Shown: positions 16,990-25,477 of the stretch, in pieces
Numbering within the stretch: the stretch's first letter is position 1
Layout: every line of letters begins with the position of its first letter
Source: Pandoraea fibrosis
GTDB taxonomy: Bacteria > Pseudomonadota > Gammaproteobacteria > Burkholderiales > Burkholderiaceae
Direction: 5' to 3'
Assembly (NCBI RefSeq): GCF_000807775.2
Contig: NZ_CP047385.1
Span: forward strand, 3,534,001-3,598,000
DNA length: 64,000 nucleotides
Translations under genes and position numbers: made by a program
Notes under the pieces: model-generated
What the model was told of the DNA's origin: nothing
Database searches by the model: none
The model's input: the letters and a program-made list of their open reading frames with translations, nothing else

Positions 16990-17838
16990 ATGTCGAATAC
17001 CCACGAAATCCGCCCTGGTCAGTCCGTCGAATTGCTCAAGGAACTGCATATCCTGACGCGCGACGGCAAGATGAATCAGGACAGTCGCCGCAAGCTCAAG
17101 CAGGTCTATCACCTGTTCCAGTTCATCGAGCCCCTGCTTCAGGAAGTCAAGACCGACAGCGGTCGCGTCACGTTGGCCGACCACGGGGCGGGCAAGTCGT
17201 ATCTGGGGTTCATCCTCTACGATCTGTTCTTCAAGGCATTGGCCGACGATTCGCACATCTTCGGCATCGAAACCCGCGAGGAACTGGTCAAGTCGTCGCA
17301 GGCGCTGGCCACGCGCCTGGGCTTTCCCGGCATGTCGTTCCTGAATCTGTCCGTTGCGGAATCGATCACGTCGCCGGCACTCCCGGAAACGATCGACGTC
17401 GTCACAGCGCTTCACGCCTGCAATACCGCCACCGACGACGCCATTCGCTTCGCACTCGCCAAGAAAGCACGCCACATTGTGCTTGTCCCATGCTGTCAGG
17501 CCGAAGTGGCCGGCGTATTACGCAAGCACAAAGGCAAGCTGCTGGCAGGCAATCCGCTGACCGAAATCTGGCGGCATCCGCTGCACACGCGCGAGTTCGG
17601 GAGTCAGGTCACCAACGTGCTGCGCTGCTTGCAGTTGGAGGCACATGGCTACCACGTCACCGTCACCGAGTTGGTGGGCTGGGAACATTCGATGAAGAAC
17701 GAGCTGATCATCGCGCAGTACAAGGACCTGCCCCGCCGCCGCCCCGCCGAACGACTGGAAACCGTGCTGGAATCGCTCGGGCTGGAAGAGCTGCGCGAGC
17801 GATTTTCCACCACGCTCGTGCCGCAGACGCAAACGTAA
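16990..17838 (+). CDS. Class I SAM-dependent methyltransferase-like protein
   Basis: A 282-residue protein with a Rossmann-type methyltransferase core: VTLADHGAGKSYLGFILYDL corresponds to motif I (usually DxGxGxG), HIFGIETREELV to motif II and TIDVVTALHACNTATDDAI to motif IV. Downstream VLVPCCQAEVAGVL is characteristic of a conserved bacterial group annotated only as methyltransferase domain proteins. No acceptor is known to me; the HACNTATD and PCC signatures recall nucleic-acid methylases but this is weak. It is monocistronic in appearance and ends at a shared terminator facing a GntR gene. Confidence 0.75.
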   Translation: MSNTHEIRPGQSVELLKELHILTRDGKMNQDSRRKLKQVYHLFQFIEPLLQEVKTDSGRVTLADHGAGKSYLGFILYDLFFKALADDSHIFGIETREELVKSSQALATRLGFPGMSFLNLSVAESITSPALPETIDVVTALHACNTATDDAIRFALAKKARHIVLVPCCQAEVAGVLRKHKGKLLAGNPLTEIWRHPLHTREFGSQVTNVLRCLQLEAHGYHVTVTELVGWEHSMKNELIIAQYKDLPRRRPAERLETVLESLGLEELRERFSTTLVPQTQT

Positions 17839-17880
17839 GGTCTTTTAGACCACGCGCCTTCCCTCCCCCAAGCCAAGCAA

Positions 17881-17904
17881 GAAGCCGCCCTCCCAGGCGG
17901 CTTC
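17881..17904. terminator. Bidirectional hairpin between convergent genes
   Basis: GAAGCCGCC-CTCCCA-GGCGGCTTC is a perfect 9-bp stem centred between the methyltransferase stop at 17838 and the GntR stop at 17908. The flanking T tract is short. Confidence 0.7.
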
Positions 17905-17907
17905 CAT

Positions 17908-18693
17908 TCATTTCGATGGCGCAGGGGAGTCATCCGACACGGGATCGCGTCTGGCCAGCGAGTCGAATCGCTCTCGCGCCGAGTGAAGCATGTGCAACGT
18001 GATTTGTTTGACCTCGGACTGACTCTGCTGGATATGGGCCTCGATTCGCGACTGTGCAAGGCCCAGGTCGCGGGACTGAATGGCATCGAGAATTGCCGCG
18101 TGTTCTTCGTAGGTCGCCAGCACACGCGGCGCCTTGGTAAAGTCCAGTCGCCGAATGATCCGGATTCGCTCGGTCACATCGAAATGCATCCGGACCATCT
18201 CCAGATTCCCGGTCGCCGTGATCAGGCCAGCGTGAAACGCTTCGTCCAATGACGCGAGCTTCGCCGGCTCGGGCTCATACTGTGCAGGCGCCACGCACCA
18301 TATCTCGCGCAGCGGCATGAGCGCCCTAAAAGCAGCCCCCTTGGCCAGCCGGGCGATGGCCGCGGACTCCATCATGATGCGGATCTCATACAGGTCTTCG
18401 AAGTACTTGAAGTCAAACTCCCGCACCTGCCAGCCGCTCTTGAAGTGGACTTCGACATAACCCTCGCGTTGCAGCCAGAACAGCGCCTGCCTCACCGGTG
18501 TGCGGCTGACCTGCATTCGCGTCGCCACGTCGCTCTCGCTGAACCGGTCGCCCGGCAGCAAACGAAAGTCGAAGATGTCGGCCTTGAGTCTGGCGTAAAT
18601 CTGGGCGGCCAGCGACCCGGCACTGCTCGCCGGGCCAAATTCGGGCGTATGCGCGGCGGCCGGTTCAACGACGTCGCTTGCAGCAGTTTTCAT
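17908..18693 (-). CDS. GntR-family transcriptional regulator (FCD/FadR subfamily)
   Basis: A 261-residue regulator. Residues about 28-95 form the winged helix with FSESDVATRMQVSRTPVRQAL and LQREGYVEVH; residues about 105-235 are an all-helical FCD ligand domain (DLYEIRIMMESAAIARL, DEAFHAGLITATGN, EEHAAILDAIQSRD). FCD regulators typically sense small carboxylates. ATG at 18693 is used. A palindrome matching GntR half-sites (TTGT/ACAA) lies 29-40 bp upstream and suggests autorepression. Its other targets are unclear, since neither flanking gene is an obvious carboxylate pathway. Confidence 0.88.
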   Translation of the reverse strand: MKTAASDVVEPAAAHTPEFGPASSAGSLAAQIYARLKADIFDFRLLPGDRFSESDVATRMQVSRTPVRQALFWLQREGYVEVHFKSGWQVREFDFKYFEDLYEIRIMMESAAIARLAKGAAFRALMPLREIWCVAPAQYEPEPAKLASLDEAFHAGLITATGNLEMVRMHFDVTERIRIIRRLDFTKAPRVLATYEEHAAILDAIQSRDLGLAQSRIEAHIQQSQSEVKQITLHMLHSARERFDSLARRDPVSDDSPAPSK

Positions 18694-18721
18694 GCGTCCA
18701 TCCACGCATTTGGTACTCCTT

Positions 18722-18733
18722 CTTGTGTACAAG
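18722..18733. promoter_or_regulatory. Candidate GntR operator
   Basis: CTTGTGTACAAG has inverted CTTGT/ACAAG arms around a 2-bp centre, resembling the GT...AC core of FadR-subfamily sites. It lies 29 bp upstream of the GntR start codon. Confidence 0.45.
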
Positions 18734-18924
18734 TCTGCGTGGATCAACTCAAGTTTCGTGCCAACGCCCATGGCCAAAGGCGCTATCCCGGAATTGCCCC
18801 GAAAGCATGCACGACTACCTGCCGGACACACCCTTCCGATGGGGCAGATTCCGCACCAATGCAAGGCGTGCGCACCATTCGCAGGCGTGCGACACCGCCT
18901 TGGCATGCGTGGCAAACGAAACGC

Positions 18925-19569
18925 CTAGCGCGAATACCCGGGCTGCTGGAAAGGATGCGCCTGTGCGAACGCCGGCAGTTCGAAACATCGCTTCGTCAAC
19001 GCCGCAACGTTCGGAAATGCGTCGATATCCAGCTTATGTAGATCCGCGATGATCTTCTGGCCGGCAATACAGATGTCGGCGAGCGTGAGTGCCGTACCCA
19101 GTGCAAAGGGGGTGGCCGGGCGTTGCACGAGCATGCGCTCATAGGTCGCCAGCCCCTCCTCCGCCCAGTGCCTGCACCATGCATCAATGGCATTGGCGTC
19201 TGCGCCAAAGGTATCAGTCAGATGTTTGCGAACGCGCGGTACCACAAGCGGATGGGCGTCTGCGACCGAAACGAGCGACAGGGCTCTGGTATAGGCACGA
19301 TCTTCGACGTTATCCGGCATCAGCCGCGGCGACGGGTGAATCTCGTCGAGATACTCCAAGATCGCGAGGGACTGGAAAATCCGACGGCCGTCGTGGACCA
19401 ACGTCGGCACGACACGCTCGGCATTCACCTCGGCGTAGCCGGCATCGAATTGGCGTCCAGCCAACAGATCGATCTCGATTTCCTCGAAAGGTAGTTGCTT
19501 CAGGGCGAGCGCCACGCGCACGCGAAAGGCGGCATTCGATCGCCAAAAGCCGTAAAGCTGAATTGCCAT
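18925..19569 (-). CDS. Glutathione S-transferase, zeta/maleylacetoacetate-isomerase-like
   Basis: A 214-residue GST with an N-terminal thioredoxin domain (MAIQLYGFWRSNAAFRVRVA, FQSLAILEYLDEIHP for glutathione binding) and an all-helical C-terminal domain (GTALTLADICIAGQK, FPNVAALTKRCFELPAF). Overall pattern and length fit maleylacetoacetate isomerase. However, the zeta-class catalytic SSCxWRVR is here RSNAAFRVR, so the second Ser and the Cys are missing and isomerase activity is doubtful. No tyrosine-catabolism genes are adjacent. AAGGA lies 8-10 nt before the ATG, and two inverted repeats lie upstream. Confidence 0.8.
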   Translation of the reverse strand: MAIQLYGFWRSNAAFRVRVALALKQLPFEEIEIDLLAGRQFDAGYAEVNAERVVPTLVHDGRRIFQSLAILEYLDEIHPSPRLMPDNVEDRAYTRALSLVSVADAHPLVVPRVRKHLTDTFGADANAIDAWCRHWAEEGLATYERMLVQRPATPFALGTALTLADICIAGQKIIADLHKLDIDAFPNVAALTKRCFELPAFAQAHPFQQPGYSR

Positions 19570-19633
19570 TGAGCCATCCTTCTTCAGAGTCGTTAAGGGA
19601 AAATTGCGACGTGCCGACGTGCATCGACATACG

Positions 19634-19690
19634 ATTGCATTTGCAATTCAATTGCCGGCGATCATGCCACGCAACGATTGCACTTGCAAC
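19634..19690. promoter_or_regulatory. Pair of inverted repeats in the GST/sigma-factor divergent spacer
   Basis: ATTGCATTTGCAAT (19634-19647, perfect 6-bp arms) and ATTGCACTTGCAAC (19677-19690, one mismatch) share the pattern ATTGCA-N2-TGCAAT. They are 43 bp apart, about four helical turns, one nearer the GST gene and one just upstream of the sigma promoter. Confidence 0.55.
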
Positions 19691-19704
19691 TCACATGTCG
19701 ACGT

Positions 19705-19732
19705 TGCATCCGATGGGGGGTGTCATTCGTAT
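19705..19732 (+). promoter_or_regulatory. Candidate ECF sigma promoter of the sigma/anti-sigma operon
   Basis: TGCATCC, 16 bp, CGTAT. The same two blocks with identical spacing recur at 21338-21365 in front of the downstream five-gene operon, as expected of an autoregulated ECF sigma factor and its regulon. Confidence 0.6.
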
Positions 19733-19860
19733 TTCCTGCCATGACCTCCTTCCCACACCTCGCCATGCCGAATGCCGGTCGCCCCCTGCCCGACAGGACG
19801 CCCTTTGCTGCGGTGAAGGTGCTATATTGCGCGGAACGCCAACGCTACGGCCTCGTCCGC

Positions 19861-20478
19861 ATGAACGATATGCCCGAAAGCACTGACCAAGATCGAGCTT
19901 CAGGTACGCAGCGCACAATCGATTCAGGCGGCGACAACGAATTGCGCGACACGTTGAACCGCACGCTGTCGGCCGTTGCTCAGGAAGATCGCGACGCGTT
20001 TGCCACGCTTTACCGGCTGGCCTCCGCGCGCGTGTTTGGCGTCATCTTGCGAATGGTTCGCGACCGGGCCGAGGCAGAAGACCTGCTCCAGGACGTTTTC
20101 GTCAATGTCTGGCGGCGGGCCAGCGCCTTCGATCCCGCACGGGGCAGCGCCATGACCTGGCTGATCACGCTGGCGCGCAACCGCACCATCGATCGCTTAC
20201 GCGAGCATCGCGAATCGGCCCTCGACGAGCCTGACGCCCTTGCCATCCCATCCGAAGACCCCACGCCCGCTGCCCTTGCCGAAGCCTCCGAGGCACGACA
20301 ACGCCTGGAAGAGTGCATGCAGCGCCTTGAACCACAGCAACGTGGCGTGGTGCGCGAGGCCTTCTTCAGCGGTGCGTCCTATAGCGAACTGGCCAGCCGT
20401 CTGAGCGTGCCGCTCGGGACGATGAAAAGCTGGATTCGCCGCAGCCTGATGCAATTGAAGATGTGCCTCGAGCAATGA
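19861..20478 (+). CDS. ECF RNA polymerase sigma factor (SigK-like)
   Basis: A 205-residue group IV sigma factor. Region 2 spans about residues 40-110 with MVRDRAEAEDLLQDVFVNVW and TWLITLARNRTIDRLREH; region 4 is at 140-200 with LEPQQRGVVREAFF, GASYSELASRL and GTMKSWIRRSL. The ATG at 19861 is preferred because upstream sequence carries the promoter. Its stop overlaps the start of an RskA-type anti-sigma factor (ATGA), the classic paired arrangement. The following genes match operons that, in other proteobacteria, respond to singlet oxygen or light; whether that signal applies here is inference. Confidence 0.92.
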   Translation: MNDMPESTDQDRASGTQRTIDSGGDNELRDTLNRTLSAVAQEDRDAFATLYRLASARVFGVILRMVRDRAEAEDLLQDVFVNVWRRASAFDPARGSAMTWLITLARNRTIDRLREHRESALDEPDALAIPSEDPTPAALAEASEARQRLEECMQRLEPQQRGVVREAFFSGASYSELASRLSVPLGTMKSWIRRSLMQLKMCLEQ

Positions 20479-21212
20479 ATACGCCCGCCAACCCAGACGA
20501 CGAACTGCGCTGCGCCGAATACGCCCTCGGGGTATTGGACGCGACCGAGCGGCGCGAGCTTGAGCAAGACGCCAACGAGAACCCGCTATTGCAGGGTAGC
20601 CTGCATCAATGGCAAGCCCGCGTTGCGCCATTGGCCGAGGATGTCCCGGCCATCGAGCCGCCGCCTCGCGTCTGGCAACGGATTCAGCGCGATCTCGGTA
20701 TCTCGCCTGGAGTTCAGGCTGCCCGACCGGCTTCGTCGACCGCCATCACCTGGTGGGACAATCTGCGCCTCTGGCGCTGGCTGGGGATGGGGGCGAGCGT
20801 TGCCGCGCTGGCGCTGCTGGCCGTCAACTTCCGCTCGTTTGTGCCATCGGGGCCACCGAGCGTTGCGACCAGTGCCTATCTGGTCGCGACCATCGCGCGG
20901 CAAGACGGCGTGGCCCACTGGACGGCAACCGTCGATACCCGCCGCGCCAGCATGGTCGTCGTGCCAGCCGACAAGCCCGTCATTGCCGCTGGACGCGCCA
21001 CGGAACTCTGGCTGATACCGCCAAACGCGAAGCCCATTCCGCTCGGGGTATTCCCCGCCGATCAGCCAGCGTCGATGACCCTCTCGCCGGAAATCCTCGC
21101 CCAGATTGGCACGAACGCCGTGCTGGCCGTGTCTGTCGAACCGCCGGGTGGTTCGCCAACCGGCCAACCGACCGGCCCCGTGGTGGCGACGGGCGCGATC
21201 CGCCCGGCCTGA
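20475..21212 (+). CDS. RskA-type anti-sigma factor
   Basis: A 245-residue membrane anti-sigma factor. The N-terminal cytoplasmic part (DDELRCAEYALGVLDATERR, HQWQARVAPLAEDVP) is the sigma-binding domain of the SigK-regulator family, lacking a zinc-binding HxxxCxxC motif. One transmembrane helix lies near residues 100-118 (WLGMGASVAALALLAVNF). The rest (YLVATIARQDGVAHWTATVD, ATELWLIPPNAKPIPLGVF) is the periplasmic sensor domain. Translation is coupled to the sigma gene. Release of the sigma factor would normally require regulated proteolysis of this protein. Confidence 0.9.
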   Translation: MNTPANPDDELRCAEYALGVLDATERRELEQDANENPLLQGSLHQWQARVAPLAEDVPAIEPPPRVWQRIQRDLGISPGVQAARPASSTAITWWDNLRLWRWLGMGASVAALALLAVNFRSFVPSGPPSVATSAYLVATIARQDGVAHWTATVDTRRASMVVVPADKPVIAAGRATELWLIPPNAKPIPLGVFPADQPASMTLSPEILAQIGTNAVLAVSVEPPGGSPTGQPTGPVVATGAIRPA

Positions 21213-21337
21213 TCACGCCGATCCGTATCCGCAATCGTTCTCGCTGCAAGGGTTGCCCAGACGTTACGGCAACCCTTGCGTGGTTTCCCCACACTCGCCC
21301 CCCTTCCCCGGCCCTGCCGAAATATTTCATCCACGTG

Positions 21338-21365
21338 TGCATCCGGTAGCGCATGGCTTCCGTAT
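21338..21365 (+). promoter_or_regulatory. Candidate ECF sigma promoter of the fatty-acid-modification operon
   Basis: TGCATCC, 16 bp, CGTAT, identical in both blocks and spacing to the element at 19705-19732. It lies 38-66 bp upstream of the first structural gene. Confidence 0.6.
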
Positions 21366-21403
21366 AGAGCGGTATCACCTTTCGATCCGCTACTGGAGTC
21401 CGC

Positions 21404-22201
21404 ATGCCGCATGCCGCCGTCATCCTCCTCGCGTTTGCCGGGGTGAGCCTCTCGCTACTTGCCGTCTGGGCTTACCAGCGGCACTCGCGCAATGCCGGCA
21501 TGGTCGACCCGGTCTGGGCCGCCGCGCTCGCGGGGGTTGCCGTCCTGGCGGCAGCACTCGGTGCAGGTCATACCACCTACCGGGTTTTCGTCGGACTCGC
21601 GGGCGGCCTCTGGGGCCTGCGTCTCGCGGTGCATCTCTGGCGACGCAATTACGGACATCCGGAAGATGCGCGCTACCGGCAGTTCCGTGAGCAATGGGGC
21701 GTGCACGCCGAGCGCGACATGTTCTGGTTCTTCCAGTTGCAAGGCGTCATCGCGATGCTGCTGGCCACGGCGTTCTTCGTGCCCGCCTTCAGCCAGCGGG
21801 CCCCCGCCCCGCTTGCTGTTGCGATCGCCATGCTCGTTTGGTTGGCCGCCGTCGCGGGCGAGGCCTCGGCCGATCGTCAGCTTCGACGATTCACCTCCGA
21901 CGCAACGCATCGCGCTCAGGTCTGCCAAGTTGGCTGGTGGCGATACTCGCGTCATCCCAACTACTTCTTCGAATGTCTGCACTGGTGCGCATATCCCGTG
22001 CTCGCCATTGGCACGCCATGGGTCTGGGCCACGCTCTTCCCACCCTTGCTCATGGCGTGGCTGTTGCTCAAGGTGTCGGGCATTCCGCTGCTCGAAGCCC
22101 ATCTGGTGCAATCGCGTCCCGCATACAAAACCTACATGCAGAGCACCAGCGCTCTGATTCCTTGGCCACCGAAAAAGACCGTCGAGACATCGATGTCATG
22201 A
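21404..22201 (+). CDS. DUF1295 / steroid 5-alpha-reductase-like membrane protein
   Basis: A 265-residue integral membrane protein with about six hydrophobic helices. The C-terminal signature CQVGWWRYSRHPNYFFECLH is the NADPH-binding end of the steroid 5-alpha-reductase/DUF1295 superfamily, and SGIPLLEAH is also conserved. It probably reduces a double bond in a lipid. First gene of the operon behind the ECF-type promoter; its stop overlaps an ATG of the next frame. Relatives commonly accompany the same methyltransferase, FAD oxidoreductase and DUF1365 genes. Confidence 0.88.
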   Translation: MPHAAVILLAFAGVSLSLLAVWAYQRHSRNAGMVDPVWAAALAGVAVLAAALGAGHTTYRVFVGLAGGLWGLRLAVHLWRRNYGHPEDARYRQFREQWGVHAERDMFWFFQLQGVIAMLLATAFFVPAFSQRAPAPLAVAIAMLVWLAAVAGEASADRQLRRFTSDATHRAQVCQVGWWRYSRHPNYFFECLHWCAYPVLAIGTPWVWATLFPPLLMAWLLLKVSGIPLLEAHLVQSRPAYKTYMQSTSALIPWPPKKTVETSMS

Positions 22202-22233
22202 AACCCGCACGTCGAAGCCAGGAGCCCGACACC

Positions 22234-23346
22234 ATGACCGTATCCCTGACGCAACCGCCTGCCGCCCCCGCCGCCGGCTCGGACGAGACCGGCCTGATCC
22301 GCCTCTGCGAACGTGGCCTTGTGCCGGACATTGTGCTGCGGGCAGGCATGCGCATGCTGATGCGTCAGCGTCTGCGCGACGCCCATGCGCACAACCCCGC
22401 GCGCCGTGCCGAATCGCTCGCGACATTGCTGAACGACCTTCGCGTCAGCCCGATTGCTGTCGACGCTCAGGCCGCCAACACCCAGCACTATGAAGTGCCC
22501 AGCCACTTCTTCGTCGAGCATCTCGGACCCGCGATGAAGTACTCATGCTGCTACTACCCCAACGGCAACGAAACGTTATCGCAAGCCGAACAGGCCATGC
22601 TCGCGCTTTATGGCAAGCGCGCCGAGATTGTCGACGGGCAGCGGATTCTCGATCTCGGCTGCGGGTGGGGCTCGCTCTCGCTCTGGCTCGCGACACGATA
22701 TCCACACGCGCAGATCGTCGGATTGTCGAACTCGCACGGGCAGCGCCGTTTCATCGAGTCGGCGGCCGCGCGTCGCGGGCTTCGCAACCTGCGCATCGTG
22801 ACCGGCAATGTGGCCGACTTCGAATTCGACGACGCCCTGCCCTTCCGTTTCGACCGCATCCTGTCCATCGAGATGTTCGAGCACATGAAGAACTACGGCG
22901 CGTTGCTCGGCAAGGTGGCGCGCTGGCTCAAGGACGATGGAAAGCTGTTCGTTCATCTTTTCGCCCACCGTCACGTTGCCTATCACTTTCAGAACCACGA
23001 TGGCAGCGACTGGATGTCCCGGCACTTCTTCACCGGCGGCACCATGCCCAGTGCAGATCTGCTCCTGCATTTTCAGGACGACTTGCGCGTGGTGAACCGC
23101 TGGTGGCTCGACGGCCGCCATTACCAGCGCACTGCGAACGACTGGCTGGCGGCGCTCGACGCCTCGCGCGCCCTGACGCTGCCGATCCTGGAAGCCGGTT
23201 ACGGCGCGCAGGCGAGCATTCAGTTTCAGCGGTGGCGCATGTTCTACATGGCCGTTGCCGAACTGTTCGGCTACGCCCATGGCAGCGAATGGGGCGTCGG
23301 CCATTACCTCTTTGTCCGGAACCGCGCCGAAGGAAGCGGGCAATGA
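22234..23346 (+). CDS. Cyclopropane-fatty-acid-synthase-like SAM methyltransferase (fatty-acyl C-methyltransferase)
   Basis: A 370-residue member of the CFA synthase superfamily acting on acyl chains of phospholipids. It carries QHYEVPSHFFVEHLGPAMKY, the SAM loop ILDLGCGWGSLSLWLATRYP, and FDRILSIEMFEHMKNYG. It lacks the CFA N-terminal domain and resembles the methylases that put a methyl group on cis-vaccenoyl chains in branched or furan fatty acid pathways. Two starts are possible: ATG 22198, overlapping the preceding stop, or ATG 22234 behind GGAG with 9-nt spacing; I prefer the latter. Followed without gap by the FAD oxidoreductase. Confidence 0.88.
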   Translation: MTVSLTQPPAAPAAGSDETGLIRLCERGLVPDIVLRAGMRMLMRQRLRDAHAHNPARRAESLATLLNDLRVSPIAVDAQAANTQHYEVPSHFFVEHLGPAMKYSCCYYPNGNETLSQAEQAMLALYGKRAEIVDGQRILDLGCGWGSLSLWLATRYPHAQIVGLSNSHGQRRFIESAAARRGLRNLRIVTGNVADFEFDDALPFRFDRILSIEMFEHMKNYGALLGKVARWLKDDGKLFVHLFAHRHVAYHFQNHDGSDWMSRHFFTGGTMPSADLLLHFQDDLRVVNRWWLDGRHYQRTANDWLAALDASRALTLPILEAGYGAQASIQFQRWRMFYMAVAELFGYAHGSEWGVGHYLFVRNRAEGSGQ

Positions 23347-24647
23347 CCACGCCAACCTTCGCGTTCCCGCCAGGACGCCGCGTCGCCGTCGTCGGCGCGG
23401 GCATCGCCGGACTCGCCAGCGCCTACCTGCTCGCTCGCAAACATCAAGTGACGTTGTTCGAAGCCGGGGGCTACCCCGGCGGCCACACGAACACGGTCGA
23501 TGTTTCGCTCGACGGCCGAGAAGCACCGGTCGACACCGGGTTTCTGGTCTTCAACGATCGCACCTATCCCAATCTGATCGCCTTGTTCGACGAACTCGGC
23601 GTAAGCACCATCGCCAGCGCCATGTCCTTCTCCGTGTCGGTCGACGGCGGTGCGCTCGAATGGGCCGGCACGAATCTCAATACGGTGTTTGCACAACGCC
23701 GCAACCTCTACTCCCCGCGCTTCTTGGGCATGTTGCGCGACGTCCTGCGTTTTAACGCCCGGGCGCAGGAGCATTTGAGGGAAGCCCTCAGTCGACGTCA
23801 GTCCGTGGGAGACCTGTTGCTGGCCAACGGCTATGGACAGTCGTTTCAGCATCATTACCTCCTGCCGATGGCCGCAGCCATCTGGTCGAGCCGGGCGGCA
23901 GACATTCTGCACTTTCCGGCCGCGACGTTTCTTCGTTTCTGCCTGAACCACGCGTTGCTCCAGATTCGCCATCGGCCTCAGTGGAAAACAGTGGCAGGCG
24001 GGGGGCGCGACTATGTGCGACGCATGGTCGCAACGCTCGACGATATCCGTCTGCGAACGCCCGTGCGTCGCGTCACACGCGATCCGGAAGGCGTCACGCT
24101 ATCGTTCGGCGACGATCAGTCGCAACGCTTCGATGCTGTCGTGCTGGCAGGACATGCACCGGATAGCTTGCGACTGCTGAGTGATGCCAGCCCGGCGGAG
24201 CATCGCGTTCTCGGCGCGGTGCGCTATCAGCCGAACCGCGCAGTACTGCACACGGACCCGAAGCTGCTGCCACGACGCCGCCGCGTCTGGTCGGCGTGGA
24301 ATTACGTCAGTCAGACAGGACAGTCCATGCATGCACAGCTCCCCGTATGTGTGAGCTATCTGATCAATCAACTCCAGGCGTTGCCCTTCACCTCTCCCGT
24401 GATCGTCACGCTCAACCCTGTCGAGGAGCCTGCGCCCCATACGGTACTGGGACGCTACGCCTACGAACACCCCCTCCTCGACCTCGCGGCAGTCGATGCG
24501 CAATCGCGCTTGCCTGAGTTGCAGGGCCGCCAGAACACCTGGTTCGCAGGCGCCTGGACGGGCTACGGCTTCCATGAAGACGGCCTGAAATCTGCACTAC
24601 GCGTGGCCCGCGACTTCGGCGTCATTCCGGCATGGGCGAGGTTATGA
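23343..24647 (+). CDS. FAD-dependent amine-oxidase-like oxidoreductase
   Basis: A 434-residue flavoprotein. The dinucleotide-binding motif is VVGAGIAGLASAYLLARKHQ, followed by YPGGHTNTV; further marks are DTGFLVFNDRTYPNLI, AAIWSSRAADILHFPA and the C-terminal FAGAWTGYGFHEDGLKSAL closing the FAD site. Relatives form pairs with the CFA-like methylase in branched and furan fatty acid synthesis, probably handling the double bond next to the new methyl group. It overlaps both neighbours (ATGA), so translation is coupled throughout the operon. Confidence 0.9.
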   Translation: MTTPTFAFPPGRRVAVVGAGIAGLASAYLLARKHQVTLFEAGGYPGGHTNTVDVSLDGREAPVDTGFLVFNDRTYPNLIALFDELGVSTIASAMSFSVSVDGGALEWAGTNLNTVFAQRRNLYSPRFLGMLRDVLRFNARAQEHLREALSRRQSVGDLLLANGYGQSFQHHYLLPMAAAIWSSRAADILHFPAATFLRFCLNHALLQIRHRPQWKTVAGGGRDYVRRMVATLDDIRLRTPVRRVTRDPEGVTLSFGDDQSQRFDAVVLAGHAPDSLRLLSDASPAEHRVLGAVRYQPNRAVLHTDPKLLPRRRRVWSAWNYVSQTGQSMHAQLPVCVSYLINQLQALPFTSPVIVTLNPVEEPAPHTVLGRYAYEHPLLDLAAVDAQSRLPELQGRQNTWFAGAWTGYGFHEDGLKSALRVARDFGVIPAWARL

Positions 24648-25477
24648 ACCGCGATACGCCAATATCCTTGCCCGCTGGCTCCTCCCCAGCGATCTGGTTG
24701 TTGCGCGGCTGCGTGACCCATGAGCGTCTGCATCCTGTGCGGCATGCGTTCGCATACCCGATGTTTCAGGTCGCCTGCGACATCGGCCGTGCGCAGGCGC
24801 TGCGCGGTCGTTGGTTCGCCATGGATTGCCGCCGGCCGCTCTCTGTGCGCTCACGCGACTACGGCCCACGTGACGGAAGCGCCCTCATGCCGTGGATGCG
24901 GGCACGTCTCGTGGAAGCAGGCATTCCGGCCGACGGCGACATGTGGTTGCAGACGATTCCCCGCATGGCGGGCTTCGCCTTTAACCCAGTGAGCTTCTGG
25001 TATTGCCACGACCGCGAGGGAAATCTGCGCGCGTTGTATGCAGATGTGCGAAACACGTTCGGCCAGCACCACGGGTATCTGCTCAGCGCCCCCGGGCACG
25101 CGGTAATTCACAACGACACGCTGCTCGTCTGTCGCAAGGTGTTTCACGTCTCGCCGTTCTGCGATGTGGAGGGGCAGTATGAATTTCGCGTTCGCCGAGA
25201 AGGCTTGTCGTGGTCGCTCGCTATCGACTATCGCGTCGGCGAGCTGCTCTTGCTGCGCACGGCGATCGCGATGCGTGCGGAACCCTTCACCGCGCGCCGC
25301 GTGTTGCGCGCGGTCCTGTCACAGCCATGCAATGCGATCAATGTTGTCATCAGAATTCACTGGCAGGCGCTGCGCCTTTGGTTCAAGCGCGTGCCGTTCT
25401 ATGGAAAGACCCCGCCGGCGTTATCGGCAACGACGACCGAATGCCCAGCCTCCTCAGATCAGGAGATCCATCCATGA
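24644..25477 (+). CDS. DUF1365 family protein
   Basis: A 277-residue protein of uncharacterised family DUF1365, recognised by HPVRHAFAYPMF, AGFAFNPVSFWYCHDREGNL, YADVRNTFGQHHGYLL and CRKVFHVSPF. Conserved His, Asn and Cys residues suggest a catalytic or metal site. The ATG at 24644 overlaps the stop of the FAD gene (ATGA), the pattern used elsewhere in the operon, rather than ATG 24632. The family is nearly always beside the FAD oxidoreductase and CFA-like enzyme, so it very likely takes part in the same lipid modification. Confidence 0.9.
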   Translation: MNRDTPISLPAGSSPAIWLLRGCVTHERLHPVRHAFAYPMFQVACDIGRAQALRGRWFAMDCRRPLSVRSRDYGPRDGSALMPWMRARLVEAGIPADGDMWLQTIPRMAGFAFNPVSFWYCHDREGNLRALYADVRNTFGQHHGYLLSAPGHAVIHNDTLLVCRKVFHVSPFCDVEGQYEFRVRREGLSWSLAIDYRVGELLLLRTAIAMRAEPFTARRVLRAVLSQPCNAINVVIRIHWQALRLWFKRVPFYGKTPPALSATTTECPASSDQEIHP

